64,000 bases of DNA from an uncultured beta proteobacterium (lineage in GTDB: Bacteria > Pseudomonadota > Gammaproteobacteria > Burkholderiales > Burkholderiaceae_C): assembly GCA_903823025.1 (NCBI GenBank), contig CAIJRK010000026.1:1-64000 (forward strand). Reading direction: 5' to 3'. Within the stretch, counting starts at the first letter, position 1, and every line of letters starts with the position of its first letter. This document shows positions 7,882 through 17,729 of the stretch, piece by piece. The position numbers and the translations under genes are program-made. The notes under the pieces are model-generated. The model searched no databases and had not been told where the DNA came from. It was given only the letters and a program-made list of their open reading frames with translations.

Positions 7882-10209
7882 ATGCCTATTCAAAAATTAA
7901 AGAAGTCTGTACAGATGGCTGCCAGGCCTGCCACCCAGCAAGTGGCGGCTCAGACCTTTCTTAAAAATCTCAATACGAAAGACAAACCCGTGCCTGCATC
8001 CAAACCACCTGCCAACGCGCCTCTCGTTGAATTGAAAACAGCTGTGTCTGACGCTGTCAGCCCCACTATTATTATCAAGAAAAGACCAGGCCGCCCGCCC
8101 AAAGCGGCCGTCCCTGAAGCGGAAGTCGCCCCTAAAGCAGGCGCCAAGAGGGGCCGTAAGCCAAAAAGTGCGGCAGATTCTGCGGATGCAGATGACACGG
8201 ATATGTCTGACATTGAGTCCGACTTAGTCGGAGAGCCTGTTGTGACCACCGAAAAGGTCAAGCCTCTACGCATGAAAATCAGCAAAGCCAAAGAGCGAGC
8301 GCTGATGAAAGAGTTTGGTCTGGACGAAACCGTCCTGTCTGAAGATGACATTGCCAAACGCCGCCTTCGCCTCAAGGCGCTGATCAAACTGGGCAAGACA
8401 CGCGGCTACCTGACACACGGCGAAATTTCAGATCATCTGCCCGACAAGCTGGTAGATGCTGAAACGCTGGAGGTCGTCATCGCCATGCTCAATGACATGG
8501 GCGTCGCGGTGTACGAGCAAACGCCTGATGCCGAGACGCTGTTGCTCAACAACAACGTCTCGACCGCCGCTACCGAAGAAGAAGCCGAAGAAGAAGCAGA
8601 AGCAGCCCTCTCTACGGTGGACAGCGAGTTTGGTCGCACTACCGACCCCGTGCGCATGTATATGCGTGAAATGGGCACGGTAGAACTGCTAACACGTGAA
8701 GGCGAAATCGAAATTGCCAAGCGCATCGAAGGTGGCTTGATGGCCATGATGGAGGCTATCTCGGCCTCCCCCGCCACCATTGCTGAAGTGCTGCGTCTTG
8801 GCGAAGAAATTCGCGAAGCCAAAGTGGTGATCACCACCATCGTCGATGGTTTTACCGATCCTAACGAGGCTGATGACTACGTCGCGGAAGAAGATTTCGA
8901 TGAGTTCGATGCAGCCGACGACGACGACGGCAAAGGTGGCTCTAAAGCCCTGACGAAAAAGCTGGAAGAACTCAAACGCGATGCGCTGACCCGCTTCGAC
9001 AAAATGCATGAGTTGTTTGAGAAAATTCACAAAATTTATGACAAAGAAGGGTACGGCACGCCCAGCTACATGAAAACGCAAAAAGCGTTGTCAGAAGAGT
9101 TGATGTCGATCCGCTTCACCGCCAAAGCCATTGAAAAGTTGTGTGACATGGTGCGGGGCCAAGTCGATGACGTGCGCAAGAAAGAGCGTGAACTGCGTCG
9201 CATCATTGTGGATAAATGTGGCTACTCGCAAGAAAACTTCATTGCCGATTTCAGTGGCCGTGACAAAAATGGGAACAAAGCACCCAGTCAGTTACTCAAC
9301 CAGAAATGGATCGAGAAGCAAGCTGCCGCTGGGAAGCCCTGGAGCGCCGTTATGGGCCGCAATATCCCGCCCGTGCAAGATATTCAGCAAAAGCTGCTTG
9401 ATCTGCAATCACGCGTCGTGGTGCCACTTGACCAGCTCAAGGACATTAACAAACGCATGAATGCGGGCGAATATGCCTCACGCGGTGCCAAGAAAGAAAT
9501 GATCGAGGCTAACTTGCGCCTGGTGATTTCAATTGCCAAGAAGTACACCAACCGTGGTCTGCAATTTCTGGATTTGATTCAGGAAGGCAACATCGGTTTG
9601 ATGAAGGCCGTGGACAAGTTTGAATACCGGCGCGGCTACAAGTTCTCGACCTATGCGACTTGGTGGATTCGCCAGGCCATCACGCGCTCTATTGCCGACC
9701 AGGCCCGCACAATTCGGATTCCTGTGCACATGATTGAAACCATCAACAAGATGAACCGGATTAGCCGCCAGCATCTGCAGGAGTTTGGTTTTGAGCCTGA
9801 TGCGAGTGTGCTGGCCGAGCGCATGGAAATCCCGGAAGAAAAGATTCGCAAGATCATGAAGATCGCCAAAGAGCCGATTTCTATGGAAACGCCGATTGGT
9901 GATGACGATGATTCACATTTGGGTGACTTCATCGAAGATGCCGCCAACACCGCGCCAATGGAAGCGGCCATGCAAGCCGGTCTGCGCGATGTCGTGAAAG
10001 ACATTCTGGACAGCCTGACACCCCGCGAAGCCAAGGTGCTGCGTATGCGTTTCGGGATCGAAATGACCAGTGACCACACGCTGGAAGAAGTCGGCAAGCA
10101 ATTTGACGTGACCCGCGAGCGTATCCGCCAGATTGAAGCCAAGGCCTTGCGCAAGCTCAAACATCCTTCGCGCTCAGACAAGTTGCGTAGCTTCACAGAC
10201 AACCTGTAA
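7882..10209 (+). CDS. rpoD: Primary sigma factor RpoD (sigma-70)
   Basis: RpoD directs RNA polymerase to housekeeping promoters. The 775-residue protein has region 1.1 (about 120-210), region 1.2 ([11 protein letters not shown]), the long non-conserved region of sigma-70 with acidic stretches (EEAEEEAEA and DAADDDDG), region 2 ([13 protein letters not shown], then [18 protein letters not shown] and [11 protein letters not shown]), region 3, and region 4.2 with the helix-turn-helix [20 protein letters not shown] near the end. The first 100 residues are a basic extension with two AT-hook-like motifs, KKRPGRPPK (66-74) and KRGRKPK (89-95). Basic Lys/Ala-rich extensions are usual in Burkholderiales RpoD. 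A strong terminator follows. Confidence 0.98.
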   Translation: MPIQKLKKSVQMAARPATQQVAAQTFLKNLNTKDKPVPASKPPANAPLVELKTAVSDAVSPTIIIKKRPGRPPKAAVPEAEVAPKAGAKRGRKPKSAADSADADDTDMSDIESDLVGEPVVTTEKVKPLRMKISKAKERALMKEFGLDETVLSEDDIAKRRLRLKALIKLGKTRGYLTHGEISDHLPDKLVDAETLEVVIAMLNDMGVAVYEQTPDAETLLLNNNVSTAATEEEAEEEAEAALSTVDSEFGRTTDPVRMYMREMGTVELLTREGEIEIAKRIEGGLMAMMEAISASPATIAEVLRLGEEIREAKVVITTIVDGFTDPNEADDYVAEEDFDEFDAADDDDGKGGSKALTKKLEELKRDALTRFDKMHELFEKIHKIYDKEGYGTPSYMKTQKALSEELMSIRFTAKAIEKLCDMVRGQVDDVRKKERELRRIIVDKCGYSQENFIADFSGRDKNGNKAPSQLLNQKWIEKQAAAGKPWSAVMGRNIPPVQDIQQKLLDLQSRVVVPLDQLKDINKRMNAGEYASRGAKKEMIEANLRLVISIAKKYTNRGLQFLDLIQEGNIGLMKAVDKFEYRRGYKFSTYATWWIRQAITRSIADQARTIRIPVHMIETINKMNRISRQHLQEFGFEPDASVLAERMEIPEEKIRKIMKIAKEPISMETPIGDDDDSHLGDFIEDAANTAPMEAAMQAGLRDVVKDILDSLTPREAKVLRMRFGIEMTSDHTLEEVGKQFDVTRERIRQIEAKALRKLKHPSRSDKLRSFTDNL

Positions 10210-10220
10210 GTCAGCCTCGC

Positions 10221-10264
10221 AAAAAAGCCACACTTCATCTTTGATTGAAGTGTGGCTTTTTTTC
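10221..10264 (+). terminator. Rho-independent terminator after rpoD
   Basis: A perfect 16-bp stem, AAAAAGCCACACTTCA pairing with TGAAGTGTGGCTTTTT, encloses an 8-nt loop and is followed by more T residues. The flanking A and T runs make it usable on both strands. It can therefore also serve the convergent pheT-ihfA transcript. Confidence 0.92.
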
Positions 10265-10314
10265 TCGTCACGCCTGACAAGCCGTGCTCGACATGGCGCG
10301 AATGCCAGCAGATG

Positions 10315-10650
10315 CTAAGTCACTGAAGCGGCATCTCCTTCGTCCTGAATTTGTTCTCTTAATTTTTGACTGGCATGAAAAGTTACCACCCGGCGGGCCT
10401 GAATCGGGATGGCTTCTCCCGTTCGGGGGTTGCGCCCCGGACGAGGCGCCTTGGTGCGAATTTGGAAATTGCCAAATCCAGAAATTTTGACATCGCCACC
10501 TTCGATCAATCTACTTGAGATCAATTCAAAAAACGCATCAATCAAGTCTTTGGATTCGCGTTTGTTCATGCCAATGTTCTCAAACAGCAGGTCTGCCAAG
10601 AGCGCTTTAGTGAGCGCTGGCGTTTCAGCGCTTTTAACAGAGGTATCCAT
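10315..10650 (-). CDS. ihfA: Integration host factor subunit alpha
   Basis: IHF-alpha pairs with IHF-beta to bind and sharply bend DNA, aiding recombination, replication and sigma-54 promoters. The 111-residue protein has the HU/IHF fold, with [14 protein letters not shown] and the DNA-intercalating beta-arm [14 protein letters not shown]. The N-terminus is about ten residues longer than the minimum and the C-terminus has a short acidic tail. It is the last gene of the thrS-infC-rpmI-rplT-pheST operon, 34 nt after pheT, the position known in E. coli and in Burkholderiales. Confidence 0.96.
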   Translation of the reverse strand: MDTSVKSAETPALTKALLADLLFENIGMNKRESKDLIDAFFELISSRLIEGGDVKISGFGNFQIRTKAPRPGRNPRTGEAIPIQARRVVTFHASQKLREQIQDEGDAASVT

Positions 10651-10684
10651 TCAGTCCTTGTTTTTTCCAGTAAAAGAAGACAGC

Positions 10685-13123
10685 TTAAGCACGTTGACGC
10701 GCACCCAACCGGGTGACCAACGAACTCAGCACGGCTTGCACTGCCATGTCAATTTGAGCCTCGGTCAAAGTCGCATCGGCGCTATTAAGCGTCAAGCGAA
10801 CGGCTAAACTTTTCTCCTGAAGCATCACGGGAACCAGTTCTGAAGCTTTGGCAACTGGAGGGCGATAGACGTCAAACAACATGGCACCACGCAGCAAGTT
10901 GGCCGTAGGGGCCGCCCAGATAGCGTCCATCAACGCCGCATGGGTCACTTTTTCGCCCACTAAAACGGCAATATCTCGCTCAACCGCCTGTTGCTTGAGA
11001 ACGGGTTTGAAGGCGGGTACTTGGCGTTGTAACACCGCATCAAGTTCCAATTCAAACATGATGGGCGCTTGGGCCAGATCGTAGGCTTGACGCCACTTGG
11101 GGTGCAACTCACCCACAAAACCAATCGCGAGGCCATCCAGTAAAACACGGGCACAGCGTCCGGGATGCATGGCGGGATGTTCAGCGGGAACAAAAGTCGG
11201 CTGACGTGGCGCCAGCAAAGCCTCCACATCGCCTTTGACATCAAAAAAATCAACACTACGCTCTTTGCAGCCCCATTGCAGGGTCTCAGCGCTCCCGCAC
11301 GCCATGCCTGCCACACGCATGGGTTGGTGAAAGCCTTCAACCGTGGTGTCTGTGTTTTTAACCGAGGCATCCCGCAAAAATACACGACCCAGCTCAAAAA
11401 CACGCACGCGCTGGGCCTTACGATCCAAATTAAACTTTAAAACTTGTAGCAATGACCCCAATAAAGATGAGCGCATCACACTCATCTGGCTAGCGATTGG
11501 ATTGAGCAGTTTGATGGGATTGGGGTTGCCCGCCAGTTCATGCTCCCAGCGCTCATCCACAAAACTGAAATTAATGGTTTCCTGATAGCCCAAAGCAGCT
11601 ATAGCACGACGCACCGTAAACGGACTGAGCTCAGTTTCTGGGCGAATTCTGGCGGTGATCGGTGCCAATGGTGGCGTCTGTGGCAGATTGTTGTACCCCA
11701 CCATCCGGGCCACTTCTTCAATCAGGTCTTCTTCAATTTGCAAATCAAAACGATAAGACGGTGGCACCACACAAATGACTCCCGCTTCTTGTGTGAGCGG
11801 CAAGCCCAGCCGTGTCAAGGCATCAACACATTGCGTTTGGGTCAGCGCCATGCCAATCACTTTGCTAGCCCGTGCCACACGCAAATTGACGGTGATGGGC
11901 ACCGGCAAATTTACTTTCAAGTCATCAATGACGCCGCAGACCGTTTTGGCTGTGCCGCAAATATCCAGAATTAACTGTGTGATGCGTTCAAGATGTTCTT
12001 CTGTCTGGCTCGGATCAACCCCGCGTTCAAACCGATGCCCGGCATCGGTTGAAAAGTTAAAACGCCGCGACCTGCCTGCAATGGCTTTGGGCCACCAAAA
12101 AGCCGCCTCCACATAAATATGCTGCGTGTCATCCGACACCGCTGTAGCGTCACCGCCCATGATGCCAGCGAGGGACTCCACTTGATGTTCGTCGGCAATC
12201 ACGCCGACTTTTTCATCCACAGTGACGGTCGTGCCATTCAATAGTTTGATTTGTTCGCCAGCTTTACCCCAGCGCACATCCAGACCGCCCTGAATTTTGT
12301 CCAAGTCAAAAATGTGAGACGGGCGTCCTAACTCAAACATGACATAGTTGGAAATATCCACCAGCGCTGTGACGCTGCGCTGACCACAACGTGCCAAACG
12401 TTCAACCATCCACTGCGGCGTCGGGGCTTGGGGGTTGAGATGACGAATAATTCGACCCGAGAAGCGGCCACACAAATCAGGTGCGCTTACCTTAACCGGT
12501 AGTTTTTCGGCTGTCGAATCAGGAATCGAAGAAAAAACAGGTGTCTTTAAAGGAGCCCCGGTCAAGGCTGCCACTTCACGTGCCACGCCATAGACACTCA
12601 AACAGTGCGCCAGATTAGGCGTGAGCTTGAGGGTAAACAAAGTGTCATCTAGGTTTAAATGCTCACGAATATCCTGACCCACGGGCGCATTAGCTGCCAG
12701 TTCCAAAAGACCACCGTGGTCTTGTGAAAGCTTTAACTCACGGGCAGAACATAGCATCCCTTCGCTGTCAATGCCCCGCAATTTCCCCACTTTGATGAGA
12801 AAAGATTGGCCATCTTCGCCAGGCGGCAATTCAGCGCCTACCAAGGCACACGGCACCTTGATACCAACGCGGGCGTTAGGAGCACCGCACACAATATCAA
12901 GCAACGCAGCTTGGCCCACATCGACCTTGCACACGCGCAGTCGGTCAGCATTAGGGTGTTGAATGGCTTCCTTGATTTCACCGACAACAATTTTCGTAAA
13001 TGCCGGCGCAACCGGCTTAAGTTCTTCAACCTCAAGTCCCGCCATGGTGAGCGTTTCGGCAAGTTGTTCGGTGGACAGGGGTGGATTGCAGAATTCGCGC
13101 AACCAGGATTCGGGGAATTGCAT
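10685..13123 (-). CDS. pheT: Phenylalanyl-tRNA synthetase beta subunit
   Basis: PheT forms the alpha2-beta2 enzyme that charges tRNA-Phe and contributes tRNA binding and editing. At 812 residues it has the normal length (about 795-815). Visible parts are the N-terminal segment MQFPESWLREFCNPPLSTEQ, the EMAP-like tRNA-binding domain (about 40-150), the B3/B4 editing region with GRPSHIFDLDKI, the B5 domain (about 405-475), the catalytic-like domain, and the C-terminal anticodon-binding FDX-ACB domain (about 718-811, with ERDIAVLV). It begins 19 nt after pheS on the same transcript. Confidence 0.97.
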   Translation of the reverse strand: MQFPESWLREFCNPPLSTEQLAETLTMAGLEVEELKPVAPAFTKIVVGEIKEAIQHPNADRLRVCKVDVGQAALLDIVCGAPNARVGIKVPCALVGAELPPGEDGQSFLIKVGKLRGIDSEGMLCSARELKLSQDHGGLLELAANAPVGQDIREHLNLDDTLFTLKLTPNLAHCLSVYGVAREVAALTGAPLKTPVFSSIPDSTAEKLPVKVSAPDLCGRFSGRIIRHLNPQAPTPQWMVERLARCGQRSVTALVDISNYVMFELGRPSHIFDLDKIQGGLDVRWGKAGEQIKLLNGTTVTVDEKVGVIADEHQVESLAGIMGGDATAVSDDTQHIYVEAAFWWPKAIAGRSRRFNFSTDAGHRFERGVDPSQTEEHLERITQLILDICGTAKTVCGVIDDLKVNLPVPITVNLRVARASKVIGMALTQTQCVDALTRLGLPLTQEAGVICVVPPSYRFDLQIEEDLIEEVARMVGYNNLPQTPPLAPITARIRPETELSPFTVRRAIAALGYQETINFSFVDERWEHELAGNPNPIKLLNPIASQMSVMRSSLLGSLLQVLKFNLDRKAQRVRVFELGRVFLRDASVKNTDTTVEGFHQPMRVAGMACGSAETLQWGCKERSVDFFDVKGDVEALLAPRQPTFVPAEHPAMHPGRCARVLLDGLAIGFVGELHPKWRQAYDLAQAPIMFELELDAVLQRQVPAFKPVLKQQAVERDIAVLVGEKVTHAALMDAIWAAPTANLLRGAMLFDVYRPPVAKASELVPVMLQEKSLAVRLTLNSADATLTEAQIDMAVQAVLSSLVTRLGARQRA

Positions 13124-13142
13124 AGTGAAACCTTGTTATGTC

Positions 13143-14219
13143 TTATTGAAATTGCGCCAGGAAACGAATATCACCATCAAAGAATAGACGCAGATCGTTG
13201 ACGCCATAACGCAGCATCGTGAGCCGGTCCGGTCCCATTCCGAAGGCAAATCCAATAAATTTTTCTGGGTCCAGACCCATACTACGGATGACATTCGGAT
13301 GAACTTGACCTGACCCGGCTACTTCCAGCCAGCGACCGGCCAGCGGCCCACTTTGGAACTGAATATCAATTTCGGCACTAGGCTCCGTAAATGGGAAAAA
13401 ACTGGGACGAAACCGCAACACCAAATCGTCCGACTCAAAGAAAGTACGGCAAAAATCAGTGAAGACAAACTTCAAATCTTTAAAACTAACGTTTTCACCT
13501 ACCCACAAGCCTTCACACTGGTGAAACATAGGCGAATGCGTCGCATCACTGTCAACACGGTAAGTGCGCCCAGGTGCAATGACACGAATCTCGGGCATGG
13601 CGCCTGAAAAGAGTGTTTCAGTATTTTTCCCTGCCTCAAGCTGCAAACGATGTTGCTTGACATGCTGCACAGCATAGCGAATTTGCATTGGACTGGTATG
13701 GGTGCGCAACAGATTGGGGGCGTTAGCAAGGCCACCCTCAACGTAAAAAGTATCGTGCATCGAACGCGCAGGATGATCTTCTGGCGTATTGAGCGCAGTG
13801 AAATTGAACCAATCACTCTCTATTTCAGGGCCTTGCGCCACATCGAAGCCCATTGAAGCAAAAATAGACTCAATACGTTCCAAGGTGAGGGATACCGGGT
13901 GCAAGCCGCCTGATCCGCGCAGGCGGCCCGGCAAAGTAACATCCAGAGCTTCAGCCTTGAGCTGAACTTGCAGTTCAGCATCGGCAAGCGCTTCGCGACG
14001 CGCTGTCAGTGCAGCTTCAATCGCCTGCTTCGCCAGATTAATAGCGGCCCCGCGTGATTTTTTCTCTTCTGCCGTGAGGGCAGCCATCCCCTTCATTAAT
14101 TCGGTAATGCGCCCAGATTTACCCACGAATAATGCTTTGGCATTTTCCAAGTCAGCGGGGGTGAGCGCCTGATTAAAGGCGGCTTTAGCACTATCAACGA
14201 CGACGTTCAACTCATTCAT
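13143..14219 (-). CDS. pheS: Phenylalanyl-tRNA synthetase alpha subunit
   Basis: PheS is the catalytic subunit for charging tRNA-Phe. The 358-residue protein has the N-terminal coiled coil (about 1-85), then the class II core: motif 1 region, motif 2 in the segment [20 protein letters not shown], and the PSEINIQ-like PSAEIDIQF. The C-terminal motif 3 is [17 protein letters not shown]. The gene is preceded by a strong hairpin with a T run (14241-14273), which may be an attenuator, and is followed closely by pheT. Confidence 0.97.
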   Translation of the reverse strand: MNELNVVVDSAKAAFNQALTPADLENAKALFVGKSGRITELMKGMAALTAEEKKSRGAAINLAKQAIEAALTARREALADAELQVQLKAEALDVTLPGRLRGSGGLHPVSLTLERIESIFASMGFDVAQGPEIESDWFNFTALNTPEDHPARSMHDTFYVEGGLANAPNLLRTHTSPMQIRYAVQHVKQHRLQLEAGKNTETLFSGAMPEIRVIAPGRTYRVDSDATHSPMFHQCEGLWVGENVSFKDLKFVFTDFCRTFFESDDLVLRFRPSFFPFTEPSAEIDIQFQSGPLAGRWLEVAGSGQVHPNVIRSMGLDPEKFIGFAFGMGPDRLTMLRYGVNDLRLFFDGDIRFLAQFQ

Positions 14220-14240
14220 AAATTCTCATTTCCCAATGAA

Positions 14241-14273
14241 AAAGGGCTAGGGCTTTTTCAAGCTCTAGCCCTT
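14241..14273 (-). terminator. Attenuator-like hairpin upstream of pheS
   Basis: On the minus strand AGGGCTAGAGCTT and AAGCCCTAGCCCT form a 13-bp stem with one mismatch and a GAAA loop, followed by TTTTT. It lies between rplT and pheS, about 20 nt before the pheS ATG. It is therefore either a partial terminator within the operon or the terminator of a pheST attenuator. E. coli pheST is controlled by attenuation at the same place. Confidence 0.75.
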
Positions 14274-14326
14274 GTTTCTAATGCATAGAACGCCATCAAA
14301 AAGACAGCGAACCGCCGTGAACTCAA
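14258..14326 (-). CDS. Possible pheST leader peptide
   Basis: A short frame starts at a TTG that overlaps the rplT stop codon and encodes 22 residues, including [19 protein letters not shown]. It ends at a TGA inside the loop of the hairpin at 14241-14273. An internal ATG at 14294-14296 would give only 12 residues ([12 protein letters not shown]). The long form has three Phe codons and one Tyr codon within ten residues. Neither start has a good ribosome-binding site, though termination-reinitiation from rplT is possible. Phe content is below that of E. coli pheM, so this is tentative. Confidence 0.35.
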   Translation of the reverse strand: MSSRRFAVFLMAFYALETRARA

Positions 14327-14682
14327 GCAGCCAGCTTGGCCTTGACTTGTTCCACGATACTGGCAAATGCAGCCATGTCATGAATAGCGATATCGGACAA
14401 GACTTTACGGTCAATCTCGATATTCGCTTTCTTCAGACCGTTGGCAAATTGACTGTATGTCATGCCGCACTGACGTGCAGCAGCGTTAATACGGGCAATC
14501 CACAACTGACGGAAGACACGTTTTTTGGTACGGCGGTCACGGTAGGCATATTGCCCAGCCTTCATTACCGCTTCTTTGGCGACGCGATAAACATTACCGC
14601 GGCGACCGCGAAAACCTTTTGCAAGGGCGAGAATTTTTTTATGGCGGGCGCGAGCCGTTACACCACGTTTGACGCGAGGCAT
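14323..14682 (-). CDS. rplT: 50S ribosomal protein L20
   Basis: L20 binds 23S rRNA early in large-subunit assembly and in enterobacteria represses its own operon. The 119-residue protein has the usual start [20 protein letters not shown], the [13 protein letters not shown] segment and [20 protein letters not shown]. It follows rpmI by 25 nt on the minus strand. Length and sequence are ordinary. Confidence 0.98.
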   Translation of the reverse strand: MPRVKRGVTARARHKKILALAKGFRGRRGNVYRVAKEAVMKAGQYAYRDRRTKKRVFRQLWIARINAAARQCGMTYSQFANGLKKANIEIDRKVLSDIAIHDMAAFASIVEQVKAKLAA

Positions 14683-14707
14683 GTGATTACTCCTTGTTCG
14701 TCGTTAA

Positions 14708-14911
14708 TTAAATACCACGGCCTGGAAGCATCTGTGCCATGTGACCCATATTGGTCTCATGAACAGCTGTCGTACCACGCAATTGGCGTTTATTTTTAGT
14801 GGTCTTCTTTGTCAAAATGTGACGCTTGAAGGCTTGGCCGCGTTTAACGGTACCACCTGGACGGACACGAAAGCGTTTTTTCGCCGCGCTCTTAGTCTTC
14901 ATTTTGGGCAT
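14708..14911 (-). CDS. rpmI: 50S ribosomal protein L35
   Basis: This is a 67-residue basic protein, [20 protein letters not shown] followed by [20 protein letters not shown], which is the standard L35 sequence. It lies between infC and rplT. A 14-bp hairpin (15013-15053) sits between infC and this gene, in the region where E. coli L20 exerts translational control of rpmI-rplT. Confidence 0.98.
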   Translation of the reverse strand: MPKMKTKSAAKKRFRVRPGGTVKRGQAFKRHILTKKTTKNKRQLRGTTAVHETNMGHMAQMLPGRGI

Positions 14912-15012
14912 ATTTATGCTCCTTTTTCATTGTGCTCGTGAGGCGTTTGCAAACACTTTGCAACCTTGTTAGCCCCGAGCCACTTTTGAATGATGTTGGC
15001 TAACACATCATT

Positions 15013-15053
15013 TTTTGTAGTGCACTACTTATTAAAACCAGTGCACTACAAAA
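15013..15053. repeat. Perfect 14-bp inverted repeat between infC and rpmI
   Basis: TTTTGTAGTGCACT (15013-15026) and AGTGCACTACAAAA (15040-15053) pair perfectly around a 13-nt loop. The left arm overlaps the 12-bp palindrome GTAGTGCACTAC. On either strand the 3' side carries A rather than T residues, so this is not a standard terminator. It starts 2 nt after the infC stop codon. Confidence 0.7.
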
Positions 15054-15055
15054 CT

Positions 15056-15649
15056 TTATGTTGAACTTGATGAAGAAGTATCCACAACAGGCTTTGCAGC
15101 AATTTTTTTCTTACTTGGGGCGATCATCATGATCATTTGACGCCCTTCAAGTTTAGGAAACTGCTCAATCAAAATCAACTCACCCAATTCATTCCGAATA
15201 CGATTCAGAAGCGCCATACCAATTTCTTGGTGGGTGATCTCGCGACCCCGAAAGCGCAGCGTGATCTTGCATTTATCACCTTCCGACAAAAAACGCTTGA
15301 TGTTGCGCATCTTGATGTTGTAGTCACCATCGTCGGTACCCGGACGGAATTTGATCTCTTTGATCTCAATCACTGTCTGCTTGGCTTTCGCTTCCGCCGC
15401 CTTCTTTTGCTCTTGGTATTTGAACTTACCGTAATCCATCAAACGGCAAACCGGCGGAACTGCGGTGGCAGAAATCTCAACCAAGTCAACATCCAGCTCA
15501 CCAGCCATCCGCAGCGCCTCCATGAGGCTAACCACACCCAGCGGTTCATTTTCAATGCCTGAGAGTCGGACATCAGGAGCCATAATTTCACGGTTCAGAC
15601 GGTGTTTGCGTTCTTCGCGGTGACGGCGATCACGAAATTCAGTAGCGAT
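15056..15649 (-). CDS. infC: Translation initiation factor IF-3 with AUC start codon
   Basis: IF-3 binds the 30S subunit, keeps subunits apart and discriminates against non-canonical start codons. The family's conserved N-terminus ([20 protein letters not shown], then [10 protein letters not shown]) extends 22 codons upstream of the first ATG (15581-15583). It begins at an ATC codon (15647-15649), preceded by AAGGA at 7-nt spacing. No ATG, GTG or TTG is available in that stretch. The predicted protein is 197 residues with N-domain (about 25-100) and C-domain (about 110-185), ending in a Ser-rich tail. E. coli infC uses AUU for autoregulation by IF-3, and AUC here fits the same logic. It follows thrS and precedes rpmI. 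Confidence 0.93.
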   Translation of the reverse strand: MATEFRDRRHREERKHRLNREIMAPDVRLSGIENEPLGVVSLMEALRMAGELDVDLVEISATAVPPVCRLMDYGKFKYQEQKKAAEAKAKQTVIEIKEIKFRPGTDDGDYNIKMRNIKRFLSEGDKCKITLRFRGREITHQEIGMALLNRIRNELGELILIEQFPKLEGRQMIMMIAPSKKKIAAKPVVDTSSSSST

Positions 15650-15671
15650 GGTTTAATCCTTAAAAATTTTT

Positions 15672-15686
15672 ACTACAAACTGTAGT
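15672..15686. repeat. Short palindrome between thrS and infC
   Basis: ACTACA-AAC-TGTAGT forms a 6-bp inverted repeat. Its arms use the same bases (ACTACA/TGTAGT) as the hairpin on the other side of infC at 15013-15053. Both intergenic spacers around infC thus carry related palindromes. Confidence 0.5.
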
Positions 15687-15731
15687 GTTAATCCGTCAAC
15701 ACGCACATAAAAAATGTTTTGTTCAGATGAA

Positions 15732-17657
15732 CTAAGCAATTAATTTATTTGTGATTTCGTCTGAAAGTTTTTGAATAAACATATCAAGCGCCATCACACC
15801 AAGGTCTTTCCCGCCTCGGGCACGTACAGCAACGGTTCCCGCTGCTTTTTCTTTGTCACCTACGACAAGAATATATGGCAGCTTCTGCATCGAATGCTCT
15901 CGTATTTTATACGTAATTTTTTCATTCCGCAGATCTGCTACAACCCGAATTTCTTGATAAGGCATGACCTTTTTCAATTGGGCAACAATTTCATGACAAT
16001 AATCAGCTTGAGCATCCGTGATGTTAAGCACGGCCACCTGCACCGGGGCTAGCCACACAGGTAGTGCACCAGCACTTTCTTCAATCAGGATTCCGATAAA
16101 ACGTTCCAGACTTCCGACAATGGCACGGTGCAGCATGACAGGTCGATGACGTGCGCCGTCTTCCCCGACATATTCTGCGTCCAGGCGCTCAGGCATTGAA
16201 AAGTCAACCTGAATAGTGCCGCATTGCCAATGACGACCAATAGCGTCTTTCAATGTGTATTCAATTTTGGGTCCATAAAACGCACCTTCGCCGGGTGAGA
16301 TTTCAAAATCACAGCCGGATGCACGCAAACTTTCAATTAATGCAGCTTCAGCTTTGTCCCAAACTTCATCCGATCCAATACGCTGTTCAGGCCGCGTAGC
16401 AATTTTGTAAATGATATTTTTGAAGCCAAAGTCGGTATAGACCTTTTGCAAGAGGGCCGTGTAGTCAACACATTCTTGAAGAATCTGATCTTCGGTACAA
16501 AAAATGTGTCCATCGTCTTGTGTGAAACCACGCACGCGCATGATGCCGTGCAAACCGCCTGACGGCTCGTTGCGGTGGCATTGACCAAACTCGCCGTAGC
16601 GCAGCGGCAGATCGCGGTAGCTTTTAATCCCTTGCTTAAAGATCAGAATATGCCCTGGGCAGTTCATCGGCTTCAAGGCGTATTCGCGTTTTTCCGACTC
16701 AGTTGTAAACATGTTCTCGCGGTACTTATCCCAATGCCCTGTTTTTTCCCATAAAGATTTATCAATGATCTGCGGACCTTTGACTTCTTGATAGCCGTTA
16801 TCACGGTACACCTGGCGCATGTATTGCTCAACACCTTGCCATAGCGTCCAACCTTTGGGGTGCCAAAAAACCAGGCCTGGCGCATGGTCATCGATATGAA
16901 ATAAATCAAGCTCGCGCCCAAGTTTTCGGTGATCGCGCTTCTCGGCTTCTTCGAGCATAGTCAAGTGCTGCTGCAACTCGTCTTTTGTGGCCCACGCCGT
17001 GCCATAAATGCGTTGTAGCATTTCGTTGTGGTGATCGCCGCGCCAATAAGCGCCGGCGAGTTTCATCAGCTTGAAATGCTTGAGTTTGCCCGTGCTGGGC
17101 ACATGTGGGCCACGGCACAAGTCTTCAAATTGACCTTCACGGTACAGCGACACATCTTCATTAGCCGGAATGCTGGCAATAATCTCCGCTTTGTAATGCT
17201 CACCCAGGCTTTTGAAATAAGTCACCGCTTCATCGCGCGGCAATACGCGGCGGGTGATCGGTTCGTCTTTCGCGGCTAACTGAAGCATCTTTTTTTCGAT
17301 GGCTGCTAAATCTTCGGGTGTGAAAGGCCGTTTGTAGGAAAAGTCATAGAAAAATCCGTTTTCAATCACTGGGCCAATCGTGACCTGTGCCTCCGGGAAC
17401 AGTTCTTTAACGGCATACGCCATTAAATGGGAGGTCGAGTGACGAATCACCTCTAAGCCCTCGGTATCTTTGGCGGTGATGATGGACAAAGGACTATTCG
17501 CGTTGATCAGATAACTGGTATCGACCATCTGACCATCGATCTTGCCTGCCAGCGCGGCTTTGGCCAAGCCGGCACCAATAGAGGCGGCGACTTCGGCAAC
17601 GGTCACCGGTGCGTCAAAGTCGCGTTTGGAGCCGTCAGGAAGTGTGATTTGAATCAT
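15732..17657 (-). CDS. thrS: Threonyl-tRNA synthetase
   Basis: ThrS charges tRNA-Thr. At 641 residues it has the usual length. Domains in order: TGS (1-61, [14 protein letters not shown]), the editing/SAD region with [16 protein letters not shown] (about 73-90) and RGPHVPSTG, the class II core with [10 protein letters not shown], motif 2 [20 protein letters not shown], and motif 3 [19 protein letters not shown]. The anticodon-binding domain occupies the last 110 residues or so. It is the first large gene of the translation operon. A Thr-rich leader peptide and a terminator lie upstream, so attenuation is likely. Confidence 0.98.
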   Translation of the reverse strand: MIQITLPDGSKRDFDAPVTVAEVAASIGAGLAKAALAGKIDGQMVDTSYLINANSPLSIITAKDTEGLEVIRHSTSHLMAYAVKELFPEAQVTIGPVIENGFFYDFSYKRPFTPEDLAAIEKKMLQLAAKDEPITRRVLPRDEAVTYFKSLGEHYKAEIIASIPANEDVSLYREGQFEDLCRGPHVPSTGKLKHFKLMKLAGAYWRGDHHNEMLQRIYGTAWATKDELQQHLTMLEEAEKRDHRKLGRELDLFHIDDHAPGLVFWHPKGWTLWQGVEQYMRQVYRDNGYQEVKGPQIIDKSLWEKTGHWDKYRENMFTTESEKREYALKPMNCPGHILIFKQGIKSYRDLPLRYGEFGQCHRNEPSGGLHGIMRVRGFTQDDGHIFCTEDQILQECVDYTALLQKVYTDFGFKNIIYKIATRPEQRIGSDEVWDKAEAALIESLRASGCDFEISPGEGAFYGPKIEYTLKDAIGRHWQCGTIQVDFSMPERLDAEYVGEDGARHRPVMLHRAIVGSLERFIGILIEESAGALPVWLAPVQVAVLNITDAQADYCHEIVAQLKKVMPYQEIRVVADLRNEKITYKIREHSMQKLPYILVVGDKEKAAGTVAVRARGGKDLGVMALDMFIQKLSDEITNKLIA

Positions 17658-17680
17658 GATGAAAACCAGAAAGAAGGTGA

Positions 17681-17711
17681 CAAAAAAAAGCGCGGAACTT
17701 GCCGCGCTTCA
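17681..17711 (-). terminator. Terminator hairpin of the thrS attenuator
   Basis: On the minus strand AAGCGCGG-CAAGTT-CCGCGCTT is followed by a run of T residues. It lies 24-54 nt before the thrS ATG. The isocitrate lyase transcript already ends at its own terminator at 17962-18002, so this second hairpin is best read as a leader terminator controlling entry into thrS. Confidence 0.82.
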
Positions 17712-17729
17712 CTCTAAATTTTGTAATTG

